Made by a program: the position numbers and the translations under genes
Shown: positions 8,191-17,670 of the stretch, in pieces
How positions within the stretch are numbered: position 1 is the stretch's first letter
Layout of the letters: the number at the start of each line of letters is the position of its first letter
From: Riemerella columbina
GTDB lineage: Bacteria; Bacteroidota; Bacteroidia; Flavobacteriales; Weeksellaceae
Assembly (NCBI RefSeq): GCF_030517065.1
Contig: NZ_CP103950.1
Location: 1,980,715 to 2,044,714, forward strand
Direction: 5' to 3'
DNA: 64,000 nucleotides
Notes under the pieces: generated by a model
The model's database searches: none
Seen by the model: only the letters and a program-made list of their open reading frames with translations
Told to the model about the DNA's origin: nothing

Positions 8191-11004
8191 TTAAAAGTTT
8201 ATTTCAACCCCAAAAGTATATATTTTAGTTGTAGGGTAAGTATACAATGTATAAGCATTAGGGATAAAAGGTGTTTTAGATTCACCTGAACCGATAGAAA
8301 CCTCTGGATCACCTTGGAATTTTGTCCAAGTTACAAGGTTTTGCCCTTGTACAAATACTCTTACAGATGATAATGGTAACGCTTCTCCCCAATTTTTTTT
8401 ATCAAATGTATATCCTAAGTTAAGAGATCTTAGCCTTAAATAATCTGACTTTTGTAAAAAGTAGTCTGAACCATAAAGACCGTCTGAAGTTGGTTTTGGA
8501 AGAACATTGGTATCCCCTTTATTTCTCCAAAAGTTAATAGCCTCTACAGCTTTATTTGAATTATACTGAGCAGGATCCAACCTGTCTAACGCTTGATTAT
8601 TATATGTGTATCCTCCTAATTTATAGACAAAATCTGCACTTAGATCAAACCCTTTATAAGATATAGATGTTCCAAAACCTCCAAACCATTTTGGCGCAGG
8701 GCTTTTCCCTTCTATTACTTGTCTATCTCTAGATGAATAAACATTTGTCACTCGTCCATTCTCTGTATCTTTTATAACTTCAGAGGCAGAAACTTTATCA
8801 TTTACATCTCTATTAGTATAATAAAGCATATCTCCTGTCTCTGGATCTACACCAGCATTTCTAACTAAATAGAATAAATAAGGAGTTTCTCCTACTTTTA
8901 AAATATTATTACCTACTATCCTCTCTTTTTCATCATCTGTTGCAAGACGGTTTAGTTTATTTTTAACAGCTGATGTATTTAAATTGATAGACCAGTTAAA
9001 TCCTTTTTTTCTAATAACATCTAATGCTAATGCAATCTCTATTCCTTCATTTACTAACTCTCCCGTGTTTTCATATCTTCTATAACCATTAGGGAGATTT
9101 ACTAATTGAATGAAATCTGATCTTTTATTTCTAAAAACTTCTACTGCTCCAGAAATTCTATCTTTATATATACCAAAGTCTAATCCCAAGTTAGTAATAT
9201 TCACTTTTTCCCATTTTAAATCTGGGTTACCTAATGTTGTTGTGATATAAGTCGTTGAAGCTTGACCATATCTGCCAAAAGCGACATATGATTTATTTTG
9301 ATAGTTTCCTAATGAAGCATCATTTCCAGAAATACCATAAGATGCTCTAAGTTTTAAACTATTAAAAGGGGTATTATCCATAAAAGACTCTCTCGCAACA
9401 TTCCATGCTGCACTACCACTCCAAAATACTCCTTTCTGATTATTTAATCCAAATCTAGAACTTCCATCCTGTCTAATAGCTCCTGTTAGTATATATTTTT
9501 TGTCATATGAATAATCTACTAATAAAGCCATACCCAATCTTCTTTCTTCCTCGCGGCTTCCTCCTATAGCTGTAGGAGTATTCATGTTATCTAAATAATC
9601 AAAAATATCGGTCTTATATCCCTTTCCTGCAGCATATAGATCAGTCATATGAATAGAATTAAATTCATAAAACGCTGTTGCATTAATATTATTTAATCCA
9701 AATGATTTAGTATAATCCAATCTATTCAAAAAGGTATAGTTAAACCAATTTGTTTTTCTCTGATTCATTGCTCCTCCTAATTTAAGGATTTGGTCTAAAT
9801 ATGAATCTTTTTTGGTTATATTTTTTCTATTTAAATCATTATATGTTGCTGCAAACTGAGATCTAAAGGTTAGTCCTTCTAAAATCTGGTATTCTGCAAA
9901 TGCTACACCATTAATTCTTAAATTACTTCCAACGGATGTATTAGTTTGTAAAGCCTCTAATATAGGAAAACCAACCGTTGTTGGGTTATAACTTCCATCA
10001 GAATCAAATACTTTCTCATAAGGATTAGCTTGATAAGCAAATACAAAAGGGTTTTGTGCATTATAACGATCACGCTGATTTGCTACTTCTTGGTATTGAA
10101 CAGAAGAATTAACCCCTACCTTTAGTTTATCTGATAGTTTATTTTCAAAATTAAACCTCCCTGTATATCTTTTTAACCCATCTAAATATTTAACAATACC
10201 TGTATCTTCGTCATATCCTAATGAGTAGAAAAATCTATTTTTATCATTTCCTCCAGAAGCGTTTAATAAATACGAAGAAATAAAAGAAGATCTTAAAATT
10301 TCATCCTCCCAGTTAGTGTTAATAGCCTTTGCCTCAGCTTCTGTTAAACCTAAAGCCAAATAATTCTGCGAATTACTAATATACGGTGCAAGGGCATTTT
10401 CATAATCTACTTTCTGAGACGAATTCATCATCTCAAAATTTAGTTCTTTATCCGAAATTTTATGAGCCGTACCTATTTTTGTAGTAAAGGAATACCTTGT
10501 TTTTCCCTTCCCTAATTTAGTGGTTACTACAATTACTCCATTAGCACCTCTAGAACCATATTGAGCTGTGGCTGCTGCATCCTTAAGGATAACCTGACTT
10601 TCCACTTCTGATGGAGATAATGCATTATATTGAGCTAACGATACATAATTACCATCTATCACAATTAGTGGCGGAGTATTAGAGAGGTTTCCTACTCCAC
10701 GAATACTAATATTACCTGTATCTCCTGGTTTACCTGAAGAAGTTTGTACAAGTACCCCTGTTGCTTTCCCCTGTAACATATTCGACATAGATAGCGTAGG
10801 TGATTGTTTAGCTAAATCCTTAGCTGTAATAGTAGAAACTGCTTGTGCAATATCTGCCTTATCAGTTTTTCTATACCCCACCATTACCACCTCTTCGATG
10901 TCTTTGGTTTTAACGGTATCGTTTTTAGTTTTTTGTGCTACTACGCTTTGGGCGCCTAAAAAGAAAACCGCTCCAGCCGTTAGCACTCTTAATTTCACAT
11001 TCAT
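8191..11004 (-). CDS. SusC/RagA-family TonB-linked outer membrane transporter
   Basis: A 937-residue TonB-dependent receptor that imports what its SusD partner binds. The order is: signal peptide (to about residue 23, SVVAQ), a short segment with the TonB-box-like EEVVMVGYR, the plug domain with ISIRGVGNLSNTPPLIVIDG and QYGSRGANGVIVVTTK, and a long beta barrel ending in YTFGVEINF. It lacks the N-terminal carboxypeptidase-regulatory-like domain that many SusC proteins carry. The signal-plus-plug part has GC content like its neighbours (35-47% in sampled lines), whereas barrel lines are at 18-33%, with some exceptions; this hints at a mosaic gene. A promoter is seen at 11098-11130. Confidence 0.95.
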   Translation of the reverse strand: MNVKLRVLTAGAVFFLGAQSVVAQKTKNDTVKTKDIEEVVMVGYRKTDKADIAQAVSTITAKDLAKQSPTLSMSNMLQGKATGVLVQTSSGKPGDTGNISIRGVGNLSNTPPLIVIDGNYVSLAQYNALSPSEVESQVILKDAAATAQYGSRGANGVIVVTTKLGKGKTRYSFTTKIGTAHKISDKELNFEMMNSSQKVDYENALAPYISNSQNYLALGLTEAEAKAINTNWEDEILRSSFISSYLLNASGGNDKNRFFYSLGYDEDTGIVKYLDGLKRYTGRFNFENKLSDKLKVGVNSSVQYQEVANQRDRYNAQNPFVFAYQANPYEKVFDSDGSYNPTTVGFPILEALQTNTSVGSNLRINGVAFAEYQILEGLTFRSQFAATYNDLNRKNITKKDSYLDQILKLGGAMNQRKTNWFNYTFLNRLDYTKSFGLNNINATAFYEFNSIHMTDLYAAGKGYKTDIFDYLDNMNTPTAIGGSREEERRLGMALLVDYSYDKKYILTGAIRQDGSSRFGLNNQKGVFWSGSAAWNVARESFMDNTPFNSLKLRASYGISGNDASLGNYQNKSYVAFGRYGQASTTYITTTLGNPDLKWEKVNITNLGLDFGIYKDRISGAVEVFRNKRSDFIQLVNLPNGYRRYENTGELVNEGIEIALALDVIRKKGFNWSINLNTSAVKNKLNRLATDDEKERIVGNNILKVGETPYLFYLVRNAGVDPETGDMLYYTNRDVNDKVSASEVIKDTENGRVTNVYSSRDRQVIEGKSPAPKWFGGFGTSISYKGFDLSADFVYKLGGYTYNNQALDRLDPAQYNSNKAVEAINFWRNKGDTNVLPKPTSDGLYGSDYFLQKSDYLRLRSLNLGYTFDKKNWGEALPLSSVRVFVQGQNLVTWTKFQGDPEVSIGSGESKTPFIPNAYTLYTYPTTKIYTFGVEINF

Positions 11005-11097
11005 ATTAACAAATTTTAATATTATACCCTACAAAAATGTTAATAAATTTTAACATAACCAAATAAAAACCGTTATTTCTATGTTAACTTTGGTTTT

Positions 11098-11130
11098 TAA
11101 AGATACAAAACACCGCAATAAAATAACAAA
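11098..11130 (-). promoter_or_regulatory. Bacteroidota-type promoter for the SusC/SusD genes
   Basis: On the minus strand a TTTG (-33) at 11130-11127 is followed after 21 nt by TATCTTTA (11105-11098), one base from the -7 consensus TAnnTTTG. It lies about 95 nt before the SusC-like start. The leader holds several TTAACA/TGTTAA-like words, including a short inverted repeat near 11039-11055, which could be regulator sites or chance in AT-rich DNA. Confidence 0.6.
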
Positions 11131-11218
11131 AAAAACACTAAAAATCAATACGTTAAAAACAATTAACATTTATTAACACTATTGATAAATACTTTTCAAT
11201 TTAGAATCATTATAAACA

Positions 11219-11250
11219 AAATCGGCTCTGAAAAATCTTCAGAACCGATT
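11219..11250 (-). terminator. Intrinsic terminator after infB
   Basis: On the minus strand a 13-bp stem with one wobble pair (arms 11238-11250 and 11220-11232) and a 5-nt loop is followed by TTTGTTT. It lies 31 nt past the infB stop and separates the rimP-nusA-infB transcript from the SusC/SusD promoter. Confidence 0.85.
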
Positions 11251-11281
11251 ATTAATTTACTCAGAAACTGAGCACATAACG

Positions 11282-14095
11282 CTATTTCAGTTTCTTTTTA
11301 ACGGCTACTTCTTCATAAACTTCTAAAATATCGCCGATTTCTATATCATTATAACCTTTGAGGTTCAGACCGCACTCATAGCCTTTGGTGACCTCTCTTA
11401 CATCATCTTTGAAGCGTTTTAAGCTCTCCAACTCGCCGTCGTATTTTACGATGCCATCTCTAAGCAATCTGATTTTAGAGTTTCGGGTTACCTTACCACT
11501 CAGCACCATACAACCTGCAATGGAGCCGACTTTAGAAATCTTAAACACCTCTCTAATCTCTACATTACCAATCACTTGCTCTCTGATTTCTGGCGACAAC
11601 ATCCCTTCCATCGCTTCTTTCACATCATCTATTGCATCGTAGATTACGGAGTAAGTTCTGATTTCTATTTCCTCTTTATCGGCTAAGTCTTTGGCATTGG
11701 CACCAGCTCTTACATTAAAGCCGATTACCACCGCATCTGATGCTGTTGCCAACAAGATGTCGCTTTCCGTAATTTGTCCCACGCCTTTGTGAAGAATGTT
11801 GATTTGGATTTCTTCCGTAGAAAGTCTTTGGAGCATATCTGACAATGCCTCCACAGAGCCGTCCACATCCCCTTTCAAGATGATATTAAGCTCCTTAAAG
11901 TCGCCTAAGGCAATTCTTCTACCGATTTCATCTAAGGTTAAGTGCTTCTTAGTTCTGATAGACTGTTCACGCTGAAGCTGTTCACGCTTATTGGCAATGG
12001 TTTTGGCTTCCTTCTCATCATCATAGATTTTGAATTTGTCCCCTGCAGTAGGTGCGCCATCTAAACCGAGAATGGTCACAGGAATGGAAGGTCCCGCTTC
12101 TGCCATATTTTTGCCTCGTTCATCCAGCATCGCCTTCACTTTACCATGGTTTTTACCTGCCAATACATAGTCGCCGACTTTAAGCGTTCCTGCTTGCACC
12201 AGCATAGTTGCCACATAGCCTCGCCCTTTATCCAAAGAGGCTTCTATAACCACCCCTTGGGCATTTTTGTTCGGATTGGCTTTGAGCTCTAATAACTCGG
12301 CTTGTATCAATACTTTTTCTAAAAGCAAGTCTACATTATTACCAAATTTAGCTGATATTTCTTGAGATTGGACATTACCGCCCCATTCTTCCACGAGAAT
12401 ATTCATCGCTGAAAGTTGCTCTCTGATTTTATCAGGGTTGGCATTCGGTTTATCCACTTTATTGAGGGCGATAATCATAGGAACGCCTGCCGCTTGCGCG
12501 TGAGAAATGGCTTCCTTAGTTTGTGGCATCACATCATCATCCGCTGCAATAACGATGATGGCGATATCCGTAACTTGCGCCCCTCTGGCTCTCATCGCGG
12601 TAAACGCCTCGTGACCAGGTGTATCTAAGAAAGTAATACGCTCGCCGTTCTCTAACTTCACATTATAAGCGCCGATGTGCTGCGTAATTCCGCCCGATTC
12701 ACCCGCGATAACATTGGTTTTTCTGATGTAGTCCAAGAGGGAAGTTTTACCGTGGTCCACATGCCCCATTACCGTAACGATAGGCGCACGAGGAAGTAAA
12801 TCTTCAGGGTTATCCATCTCATCTTCAGCAGCTTCATCAGTAAGGTCGGCATCTGCAAATTCGATCTGATATCCGAATTCTTCTGCCACCAAAGTGAGCG
12901 TATCCGCTTCTAAGCGCTGGTTCATCGTTACCATAACGCCTAATGAGAAACACGCCGAAATCACCTCGGTTGGAGAGACATTCATCAAACTTGCCAACTC
13001 ACTTACCGTGATAAACTCAGTGACTTTGAGGGTTTTATCCATTGCTGCCAATTCTTCTTGCTCGGCATCTAACTCTCTTCTCTGAACTCTTTTTTCTTTT
13101 CTATACTTAGCCGACTTAGATTTACCACCCTTGTTGGTCAGCTTCTCTAAAGTCTCCTTAATTTGATTTTTTACCTGCTCTTCTGTGAGCTCCACAGGCA
13201 TTGTTTTCTCATTGCGCTTTTTCTTACCGCCACGCGTTCTGCCTGCATCATTTTTCTTATTGACAGGTTTTGGCTTGTTTTGGTTGGTGCTATTGGCATT
13301 GCCATCGGCTGGTTTTGCCTCGCCTGCTGGGGTAATTCTCTTTCTTTTCTTTTTCTTTTTAGGACGCGTCTCAAACTGGGAGAGGTCTACTTTCTCTTTA
13401 AGAATTTTAGGACCTTCCAGCTTCTGGTAGTTGGTCTCGATTTTCTGTGGTTCCTCTACTGCAGGCGTTTCTGCCACTGGTGCAGGCTGCTCGGTCTTAG
13501 GCGCCTCTTTTGATGCTTCTACTTTTTCAACCTTTTCTTTTTTAGGTTGAGCCTCGGCTTCTTTCTTCGGTTGTGGCTCAGTTTTAGCCGCCGTTTCCTT
13601 AGCCGATTTTTTGGCTGGTTTCTTCTTAGAAGGCTCCAATTGAGAAATATCAATCTGTCCCAATACTTTAAGCTCTTGCTTGGCTTCCTCCTTCTCTACT
13701 GGCTCTTCGGCAGGCTTTGCCTCTTCCTCTTTTTTAGGGGCAGGTGTTTCTTGCACGGGCTCAGTAGGTGCGTCTTGGTTCAGGTTGATTTTTCCTAAAA
13801 TTTTAGGTTGTTCTGGTTTTTCAGTCGATTTGGCTCTTATAACCTCAGGGGCTTTCTCTTCTTTAAGTTCTATTTTTTCTTCAGGAACTTTAGAGATGAC
13901 CACCTCATTAGATGCTTTTTTCTGTTCTCCATCTTTTTTGAACTCAGCTTCTAATGCAGAATATGCCTCTGGTGCTAATAGAGCATTAGGGTTACTCTCT
14001 ATCTCTATCCCCTTAGATGCTAAAAATTCTACGGCACGAGGGATGGAAATATTAAGTTCCTTAACTGCTTTATTTAATCTAATATTTTTTGGCAT
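11282..14095 (-). CDS. infB: Translation initiation factor IF-2
   Basis: IF-2 is the GTPase that brings initiator fMet-tRNA to the 30S subunit and helps subunit joining. The 937-residue protein starts with the IF2_N motif ([21 protein letters not shown]), continues with a long Lys/Glu/Pro-rich low-complexity linker to about residue 330, and then has the G domain with GHVDHGKT (P-loop), DTPGHE and NKVDK, followed by the beta-barrel and tRNA-binding C-terminal domains ending in [11 protein letters not shown]. The linker is long, as usual in Bacteroidota. It is the last gene of the rimP-nusA-infB group, 111 nt after nusA. Confidence 0.97.
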   Translation of the reverse strand: MPKNIRLNKAVKELNISIPRAVEFLASKGIEIESNPNALLAPEAYSALEAEFKKDGEQKKASNEVVISKVPEEKIELKEEKAPEVIRAKSTEKPEQPKILGKINLNQDAPTEPVQETPAPKKEEEAKPAEEPVEKEEAKQELKVLGQIDISQLEPSKKKPAKKSAKETAAKTEPQPKKEAEAQPKKEKVEKVEASKEAPKTEQPAPVAETPAVEEPQKIETNYQKLEGPKILKEKVDLSQFETRPKKKKKRKRITPAGEAKPADGNANSTNQNKPKPVNKKNDAGRTRGGKKKRNEKTMPVELTEEQVKNQIKETLEKLTNKGGKSKSAKYRKEKRVQRRELDAEQEELAAMDKTLKVTEFITVSELASLMNVSPTEVISACFSLGVMVTMNQRLEADTLTLVAEEFGYQIEFADADLTDEAAEDEMDNPEDLLPRAPIVTVMGHVDHGKTSLLDYIRKTNVIAGESGGITQHIGAYNVKLENGERITFLDTPGHEAFTAMRARGAQVTDIAIIVIAADDDVMPQTKEAISHAQAAGVPMIIALNKVDKPNANPDKIREQLSAMNILVEEWGGNVQSQEISAKFGNNVDLLLEKVLIQAELLELKANPNKNAQGVVIEASLDKGRGYVATMLVQAGTLKVGDYVLAGKNHGKVKAMLDERGKNMAEAGPSIPVTILGLDGAPTAGDKFKIYDDEKEAKTIANKREQLQREQSIRTKKHLTLDEIGRRIALGDFKELNIILKGDVDGSVEALSDMLQRLSTEEIQINILHKGVGQITESDILLATASDAVVIGFNVRAGANAKDLADKEEIEIRTYSVIYDAIDDVKEAMEGMLSPEIREQVIGNVEIREVFKISKVGSIAGCMVLSGKVTRNSKIRLLRDGIVKYDGELESLKRFKDDVREVTKGYECGLNLKGYNDIEIGDILEVYEEVAVKKKLK

Positions 14096-14206
14096 AATAT
14101 TTTTTTATCGGCATTGAGTTTTGGAACTCTTTGCACTAATTTAATTATAATGTTAATGGTTTTGTTCTAAATCTTCAAAGCGCTCTCTGCTTTGGTTATG
14201 ATAAGG

Positions 14207-15439
14207 CTATTCAAATTCTTCGCGGAGAATTCTCTTCACCTCATCTATGGTTTCTTCCTCTAAATCGGTTAGGCGGATTAGGGTTTCATTATCCTTGGTA
14301 ATCACGCTTTTTGCTGTGTCTAAACCTACTTTTTTAAAGGTTTCTATCACCCAAGTTTCTATCTCATCACGGAATTCATCAAGGTCTACATCCTCATCTT
14401 CGGCGCCTTCTCTGTACACATCAATTTCATAATCGGTTAGCCAAGACGCCAACTTGATGTTTTGCCCTTGTTTTCCGATGATTTTTGCGATCTCGTCTGA
14501 TGGCGTGTACACCAATGCACGGGCTTCTTCTGGCTCTACTTCTATCTTATTGATGGTCACATTCCCCAAGGCTCTTTTAACCAAAATTTCTGGATTTTTA
14601 GACCATTGGATCACATCAATATTTTCGTTTCTGAGCTCTCTAACTACCCCGTGAATTCTGGAACCTTTAACGCCCACACAAGCGCCCACAGGGTCTATTC
14701 TATCATCATAAGCATCTACCGCGATTTTCGCTTTCTCCCCTGGAATTCTTACGGCTTTTTTCAAAATAATCGTACCATCTTGAATTTCTGGAATTTCTAA
14801 TTCCAATAGCCTTTCTAAGAATTTCGGCGATACTCTGGATACCGTGATTTGTGGCTTAGAACCTTTGAAATCAACACTTTCTATCACCGCTCTCACGCTA
14901 TCTCCTTTTCTAAAGAAGTCCGCAGGAATTTGTTTTTCTTTTGGCAAAATGTACTCATTGCCATCTTCATCTAACAAAATCACATGCTTATAGCGGATGT
15001 GGTGGATCTCGCCAACCATAATCTCGCCTATTCTGTCTTTAAATTGTTCGTAAAGATGGGCATTATAATGCTCTTGGATTTTGGTGGCTAAAATCTGTTT
15101 CAGGGTTAAAATATTCCTTCTCTCTAACTGAGAAACTTTAATTTCTTGCGTAAACTCCTCGCCCACCTCAAATGTAGGATCGGTTTTGCGAGCTTCGGAG
15201 ATTTCAATTTCTAAATCATCATCTTCGGACATATCATCTTCCACCACAGTTTTATTTAGAAATATCTGGAAATCACCTTTATCTGGATTCACAATCACAT
15301 CAAAATGGTCGTCAGAATCATATCTTTTTCTAAGAAACACTTTTAGGGCGTCTTCAATAATTGCCATTAGGTCTATCTTGCTAATGTTTTTTTCGTCCTT
15401 AAAATCTGTAAATGCTTCTATTAAAGCTAAATTATCCAT
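14207..15439 (-). CDS. nusA: Transcription termination/antitermination factor NusA
   Basis: NusA binds RNA polymerase and nascent RNA and controls pausing, termination and antitermination. The 410-residue protein has the N-terminal polymerase-binding domain (MDNLALIEAFTDFKDEKNI), an S1 domain around residues 130-200, and two KH domains with VGACVGVKGSRI and EIAKIIGKQGQNIKLA. It lacks the C-terminal acidic repeats of E. coli NusA, which is normal outside gammaproteobacteria. It lies between rimP (43 nt upstream) and infB, the conserved bacterial order. Confidence 0.97.
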   Translation of the reverse strand: MDNLALIEAFTDFKDEKNISKIDLMAIIEDALKVFLRKRYDSDDHFDVIVNPDKGDFQIFLNKTVVEDDMSEDDDLEIEISEARKTDPTFEVGEEFTQEIKVSQLERRNILTLKQILATKIQEHYNAHLYEQFKDRIGEIMVGEIHHIRYKHVILLDEDGNEYILPKEKQIPADFFRKGDSVRAVIESVDFKGSKPQITVSRVSPKFLERLLELEIPEIQDGTIILKKAVRIPGEKAKIAVDAYDDRIDPVGACVGVKGSRIHGVVRELRNENIDVIQWSKNPEILVKRALGNVTINKIEVEPEEARALVYTPSDEIAKIIGKQGQNIKLASWLTDYEIDVYREGAEDEDVDLDEFRDEIETWVIETFKKVGLDTAKSVITKDNETLIRLTDLEEETIDEVKRILREEFE

Positions 15440-15482
15440 TTATATTTATGTTTTTTAGATTTTTCTTGAATTTATATTTTTC

Positions 15483-15950
15483 TTAAAATTTAATCGCGAC
15501 CATTGCTTTTTTTATCTCAGCGTATGGTATCGCTCTTTCTTCCTCTACATCTACCTTTCCTTTACCGATGTCTTTCGGTTTTCTGTACCTCAACAATAGC
15601 GTAATGCCGTTATCATCCACCTTTACCAGCTCGCCTTCTATTTTGGTTTGGTCGTTCAGTAAAAGATCTAATTGGCGACCTTGGTTTTTCTTAAACTGCC
15701 TTGGCATCGTTAGGGGTTCACTAAGCCCCGCGGACATCACCTGCAGGGAAAAGTCGTGGGCTTCTCTATCCATATTGAATTCTATGGCACGGCTGGCATC
15801 TAAACAATCTTGAATAGACACGCCTTGATCTCCATCCAAAATCACGATAACATCATCATGGGCAGAGATTTTCAGCTCGATTAAAAATAAATCGGGGCGC
15901 TCCGCTAAAAACTGGTTGAGCCAATGCTCTATTTGTGCTTTAAACTCCAT
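15483..15950 (-). CDS. rimP: Ribosome maturation factor RimP
   Basis: RimP assists assembly of the 30S ribosomal subunit. Read from the ATG at 15950 (MEFKAQIEHWLNQFLAE) it has 155 residues, the usual family length; longer in-frame starts upstream would run through the leader hairpin and are rejected. Recognisable pieces are DVIVILDGDQGVSIQDC, the conserved LQVMSAGLSEPL (with a slightly unusual S-A-G-L in place of the common S-P-G-L), and the C-terminal Sm-like domain. It is the first gene of rimP-nusA-infB and has an unusual leader (15974-16067). Confidence 0.93.
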   Translation of the reverse strand: MEFKAQIEHWLNQFLAERPDLFLIELKISAHDDVIVILDGDQGVSIQDCLDASRAIEFNMDREAHDFSLQVMSAGLSEPLTMPRQFKKNQGRQLDLLLNDQTKIEGELVKVDDNGITLLLRYRKPKDIGKGKVDVEEERAIPYAEIKKAMVAIKF

Positions 15951-15973
15951 TTTGTGGTCTAATTTTGCCAAAT

Positions 15974-16015
15974 TTATAGTACGAAAAAAGGCTTTCTCCT
16001 TAGAAGCCTTTTCAT
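15974..16015 (-). CDS. Possible 13-codon leader peptide upstream of rimP
   Basis: A tiny reading frame, ATG to TAA, encodes MKRLLRRKPFFVL. It lies between the promoter at 16036-16067 and rimP, and it covers the whole leader hairpin (arms 16004-16012 and 15986-15994). Such an arrangement is expected for translation-coupled attenuation, but a short open frame can also arise by chance. Confidence 0.3.
   Translation of the reverse strand: MKRLLRRKPFFVL
15984..16012 (-). terminator. Terminator-like hairpin in the rimP leader
   Basis: On the minus strand AAAAGGCTT, a 9-nt loop and AAGCCTTTT are followed by TTC, giving a 9-bp stem that ends in a T run. It lies downstream of the main rimP promoter and about 35 nt before the rimP start, so it may attenuate rimP-nusA-infB. 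It could instead be the late terminator of the dihydroorotase transcript. Confidence 0.6.
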
Positions 16016-16035
16016 TATTATCCGTAAATCTTTGG

Positions 16036-16067
16036 CAAAGATAATCATTTTTTGAAAGCCAACCAAA
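16036..16067 (-). promoter_or_regulatory. Promoter for rimP-nusA-infB
   Basis: On the minus strand a TTTG (16067-16064), 20 nt and TATCTTTG (16043-16036) form a full match to the Bacteroidota consensus. The -7 box is one arm of a perfect inverted repeat, ATCTTTG-C-CAAAGAT (16028-16042). A second -7-like word, TAAATTTG, follows the leader hairpin at about 15968-15975 and could start a shorter transcript that skips the hairpin. Confidence 0.75.
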
Positions 16068-16188
16068 TTTAAGCCAGAATTTCATAGCATTGCAGGCATC
16101 GGAAGGATGCAAACACGCCTTATTCTAAACTTTTATTTTAGGCTTTTCAATATTTTTTAATAAAATTAAGTTGAGTTAAAGGCAATAA

Positions 16189-17535
16189 TTACACACTCTC
16201 TCCCCTCTCAAACAACAGCCGTTCTGCAGTGCGTTTTTCGGAAAAAGTGCCGTTATGGTGCGCCAAATGTCCATTCACAAAAGTGTGGGTCACCACCGAA
16301 TGAAACACCGTACCCTCCAAAGGACTCCAGCCACAATGGTAATGCAAATTAGCGGGCTCCACCGTTTGCTCTTGGTTTAAATCCACCAAAACAAGGTCTG
16401 CCTTATAACCTTCGCGGATAAAACCTCTCTTTTCAATCTGGAAAATAATCGCTGGATTATGGCACATCTTCTCCACCACCTTTTCTATTGTGATTTTACC
16501 TTGTTTTACCGCCTCCAACATCGCTTGTAGCGAATGCTGCACCAATGGCGCCCCCGAAGGACATTGGGTATAAGGTTTCTGCTTTTCTTCCCAAGTGTGT
16601 GGCGCGTGGTCGGTTGCAATCACATCAATCCTATCATCTAACAATGCCGCCCAAAGCCCCGCACGGTCTTCCGCTGTTTTTACCGCTGGGTTCCATTTGA
16701 TGAGAGCTCCTTTGGTTTCGTAATCTTCATTGGTAAACCATAGGTGATGCACACAGACTTCCGCCGTTATTTTCTTGTCTTTTAATGGCGTTTTATGATC
16801 CAACAATGCCGTTTCTTTAGCGGTAGAAATGTGATAAATATGCAAGCGCGCACCTGTTTTCTTCGCCAGCTCAATGGCCTTAGCGCTGGATGTATAACAC
16901 GCCGCCTCACTTCGGATTAAATGATGAAACTTCACAGGAATATCATCGCCATACGCCGCTTTGTAGCGCTCCGTATTGGCTTTTATGGTCGCCTCGTCTT
17001 CGCAATGTACGCAAATGGGCATTTTAACTTTGGAAAAAATATTTTCTAAAATTTCTGGATTATCCACCAACATATTACCCGTGGAGGAGCCCAAAAAGAG
17101 CTTCACCGCTGCCACATTCCGAGGGTTGGTTTTGAGCACTTCTTCCAAATTATCATTGGTGCCCCCCATAGAGAAGGAATAATTAGCGAAAGAAGTTTGC
17201 GCCGCTATTTGGTATTTTTCTTCTAAAAGGGCTTGTGTAACGGCGTTCGGCACTGTGTTGGGCTGCTCAATAAAACTGGTCACACCCCCTGCCACCGCCG
17301 CCTTACTTTCCGTAGCAATGGTTCCTTTATGCGTTAGCCCTGGCTCTCTAAAATGCACCTGGTCATCAATAACACCTGGCAACAGATATTGCCCTGTAGC
17401 ATCAATTTCTTGTGCTTCTGGAACTCCCGTAATCTCTGGGGCTATTTTTAAAATCCTATCGTTTTCTATCAGCACATCGCCTTTCTGCACTTGGTTTTCA
17501 TTAACGATGTAGGCATTTTTAATCAAGGTTTTCAT
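16189..17535 (-). CDS. pyrC: Dihydroorotase
   Basis: This enzyme closes carbamoyl-aspartate to dihydroorotate in de novo pyrimidine synthesis. The 448-residue amidohydrolase has DDQVHFREPGLTHKGTI with His61 (the first His of the usual HxH is Gln59, as in other Bacteroidota dihydroorotases such as that of Porphyromonas), the likely carbamylated Lys145 in AVKLFLGSSTGNML, VHCED with His177, and the metal-binding ATDHAPH. It has the size of this Bacteroidota group. It stands alone, divergent from the flippase gene, with its own promoter at 17565-17596. Confidence 0.94.
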   Translation of the reverse strand: MKTLIKNAYIVNENQVQKGDVLIENDRILKIAPEITGVPEAQEIDATGQYLLPGVIDDQVHFREPGLTHKGTIATESKAAVAGGVTSFIEQPNTVPNAVTQALLEEKYQIAAQTSFANYSFSMGGTNDNLEEVLKTNPRNVAAVKLFLGSSTGNMLVDNPEILENIFSKVKMPICVHCEDEATIKANTERYKAAYGDDIPVKFHHLIRSEAACYTSSAKAIELAKKTGARLHIYHISTAKETALLDHKTPLKDKKITAEVCVHHLWFTNEDYETKGALIKWNPAVKTAEDRAGLWAALLDDRIDVIATDHAPHTWEEKQKPYTQCPSGAPLVQHSLQAMLEAVKQGKITIEKVVEKMCHNPAIIFQIEKRGFIREGYKADLVLVDLNQEQTVEPANLHYHCGWSPLEGTVFHSVVTHTFVNGHLAHHNGTFSEKRTAERLLFERGESV

Positions 17536-17564
17536 TCTTATCTTTTTTAAGATTTTAGTAGGGG

Positions 17565-17596
17565 TAAAGTTATTTAGTTTTTAGCAATCTGCCAAA
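17565..17596 (-). promoter_or_regulatory. Promoter for the dihydroorotase gene
   Basis: On the minus strand TTTG (17596-17593), 20 nt and TAACTTTA (17572-17565) match the Bacteroidota promoter at all but the last -7 base. The box ends 29 nt before the start codon. Confidence 0.55.
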
Positions 17597-17648
17597 ATTT
17601 GAGTTTCAAAACTTAACGCCACCACTCTACTTTGGTTTTAAATTTTTC

Positions 17649-17656
17649 TATCTTTG
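17649..17656 (+). promoter_or_regulatory. -7 box TATCTTTG for the flippase gene
   Basis: A perfect TAnnTTTG word lies 14 nt before the TTG start at 17671. A TTTG is found 14 nt upstream of it, closer than the usual 17-23 nt. The box lies inside the reading frame if the ATG at 17632 were used, which argues for the later start. Confidence 0.5.
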
Positions 17657-17670
17657 CCAAAATTAAAATT

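Noticed and set aside
13163..13798. Plus-strand hydrophobic open frames inside infB.
   Set aside because: They are antisense to the Lys/Glu/Pro-rich linker of IF-2, which reads as Phe/Leu-rich on the other strand.
16028..16042. ATCTTTG-C-CAAAGAT inverted repeat as a separate operator.
   Set aside because: One arm is the -7 promoter box itself, so the symmetry may be accidental; it is noted with the promoter rather than as a regulator site.
15951..16112. N-terminal extension of RimP to 209 residues.
   Set aside because: RimP proteins are about 155 residues, and the extension runs through the promoter and leader hairpin.
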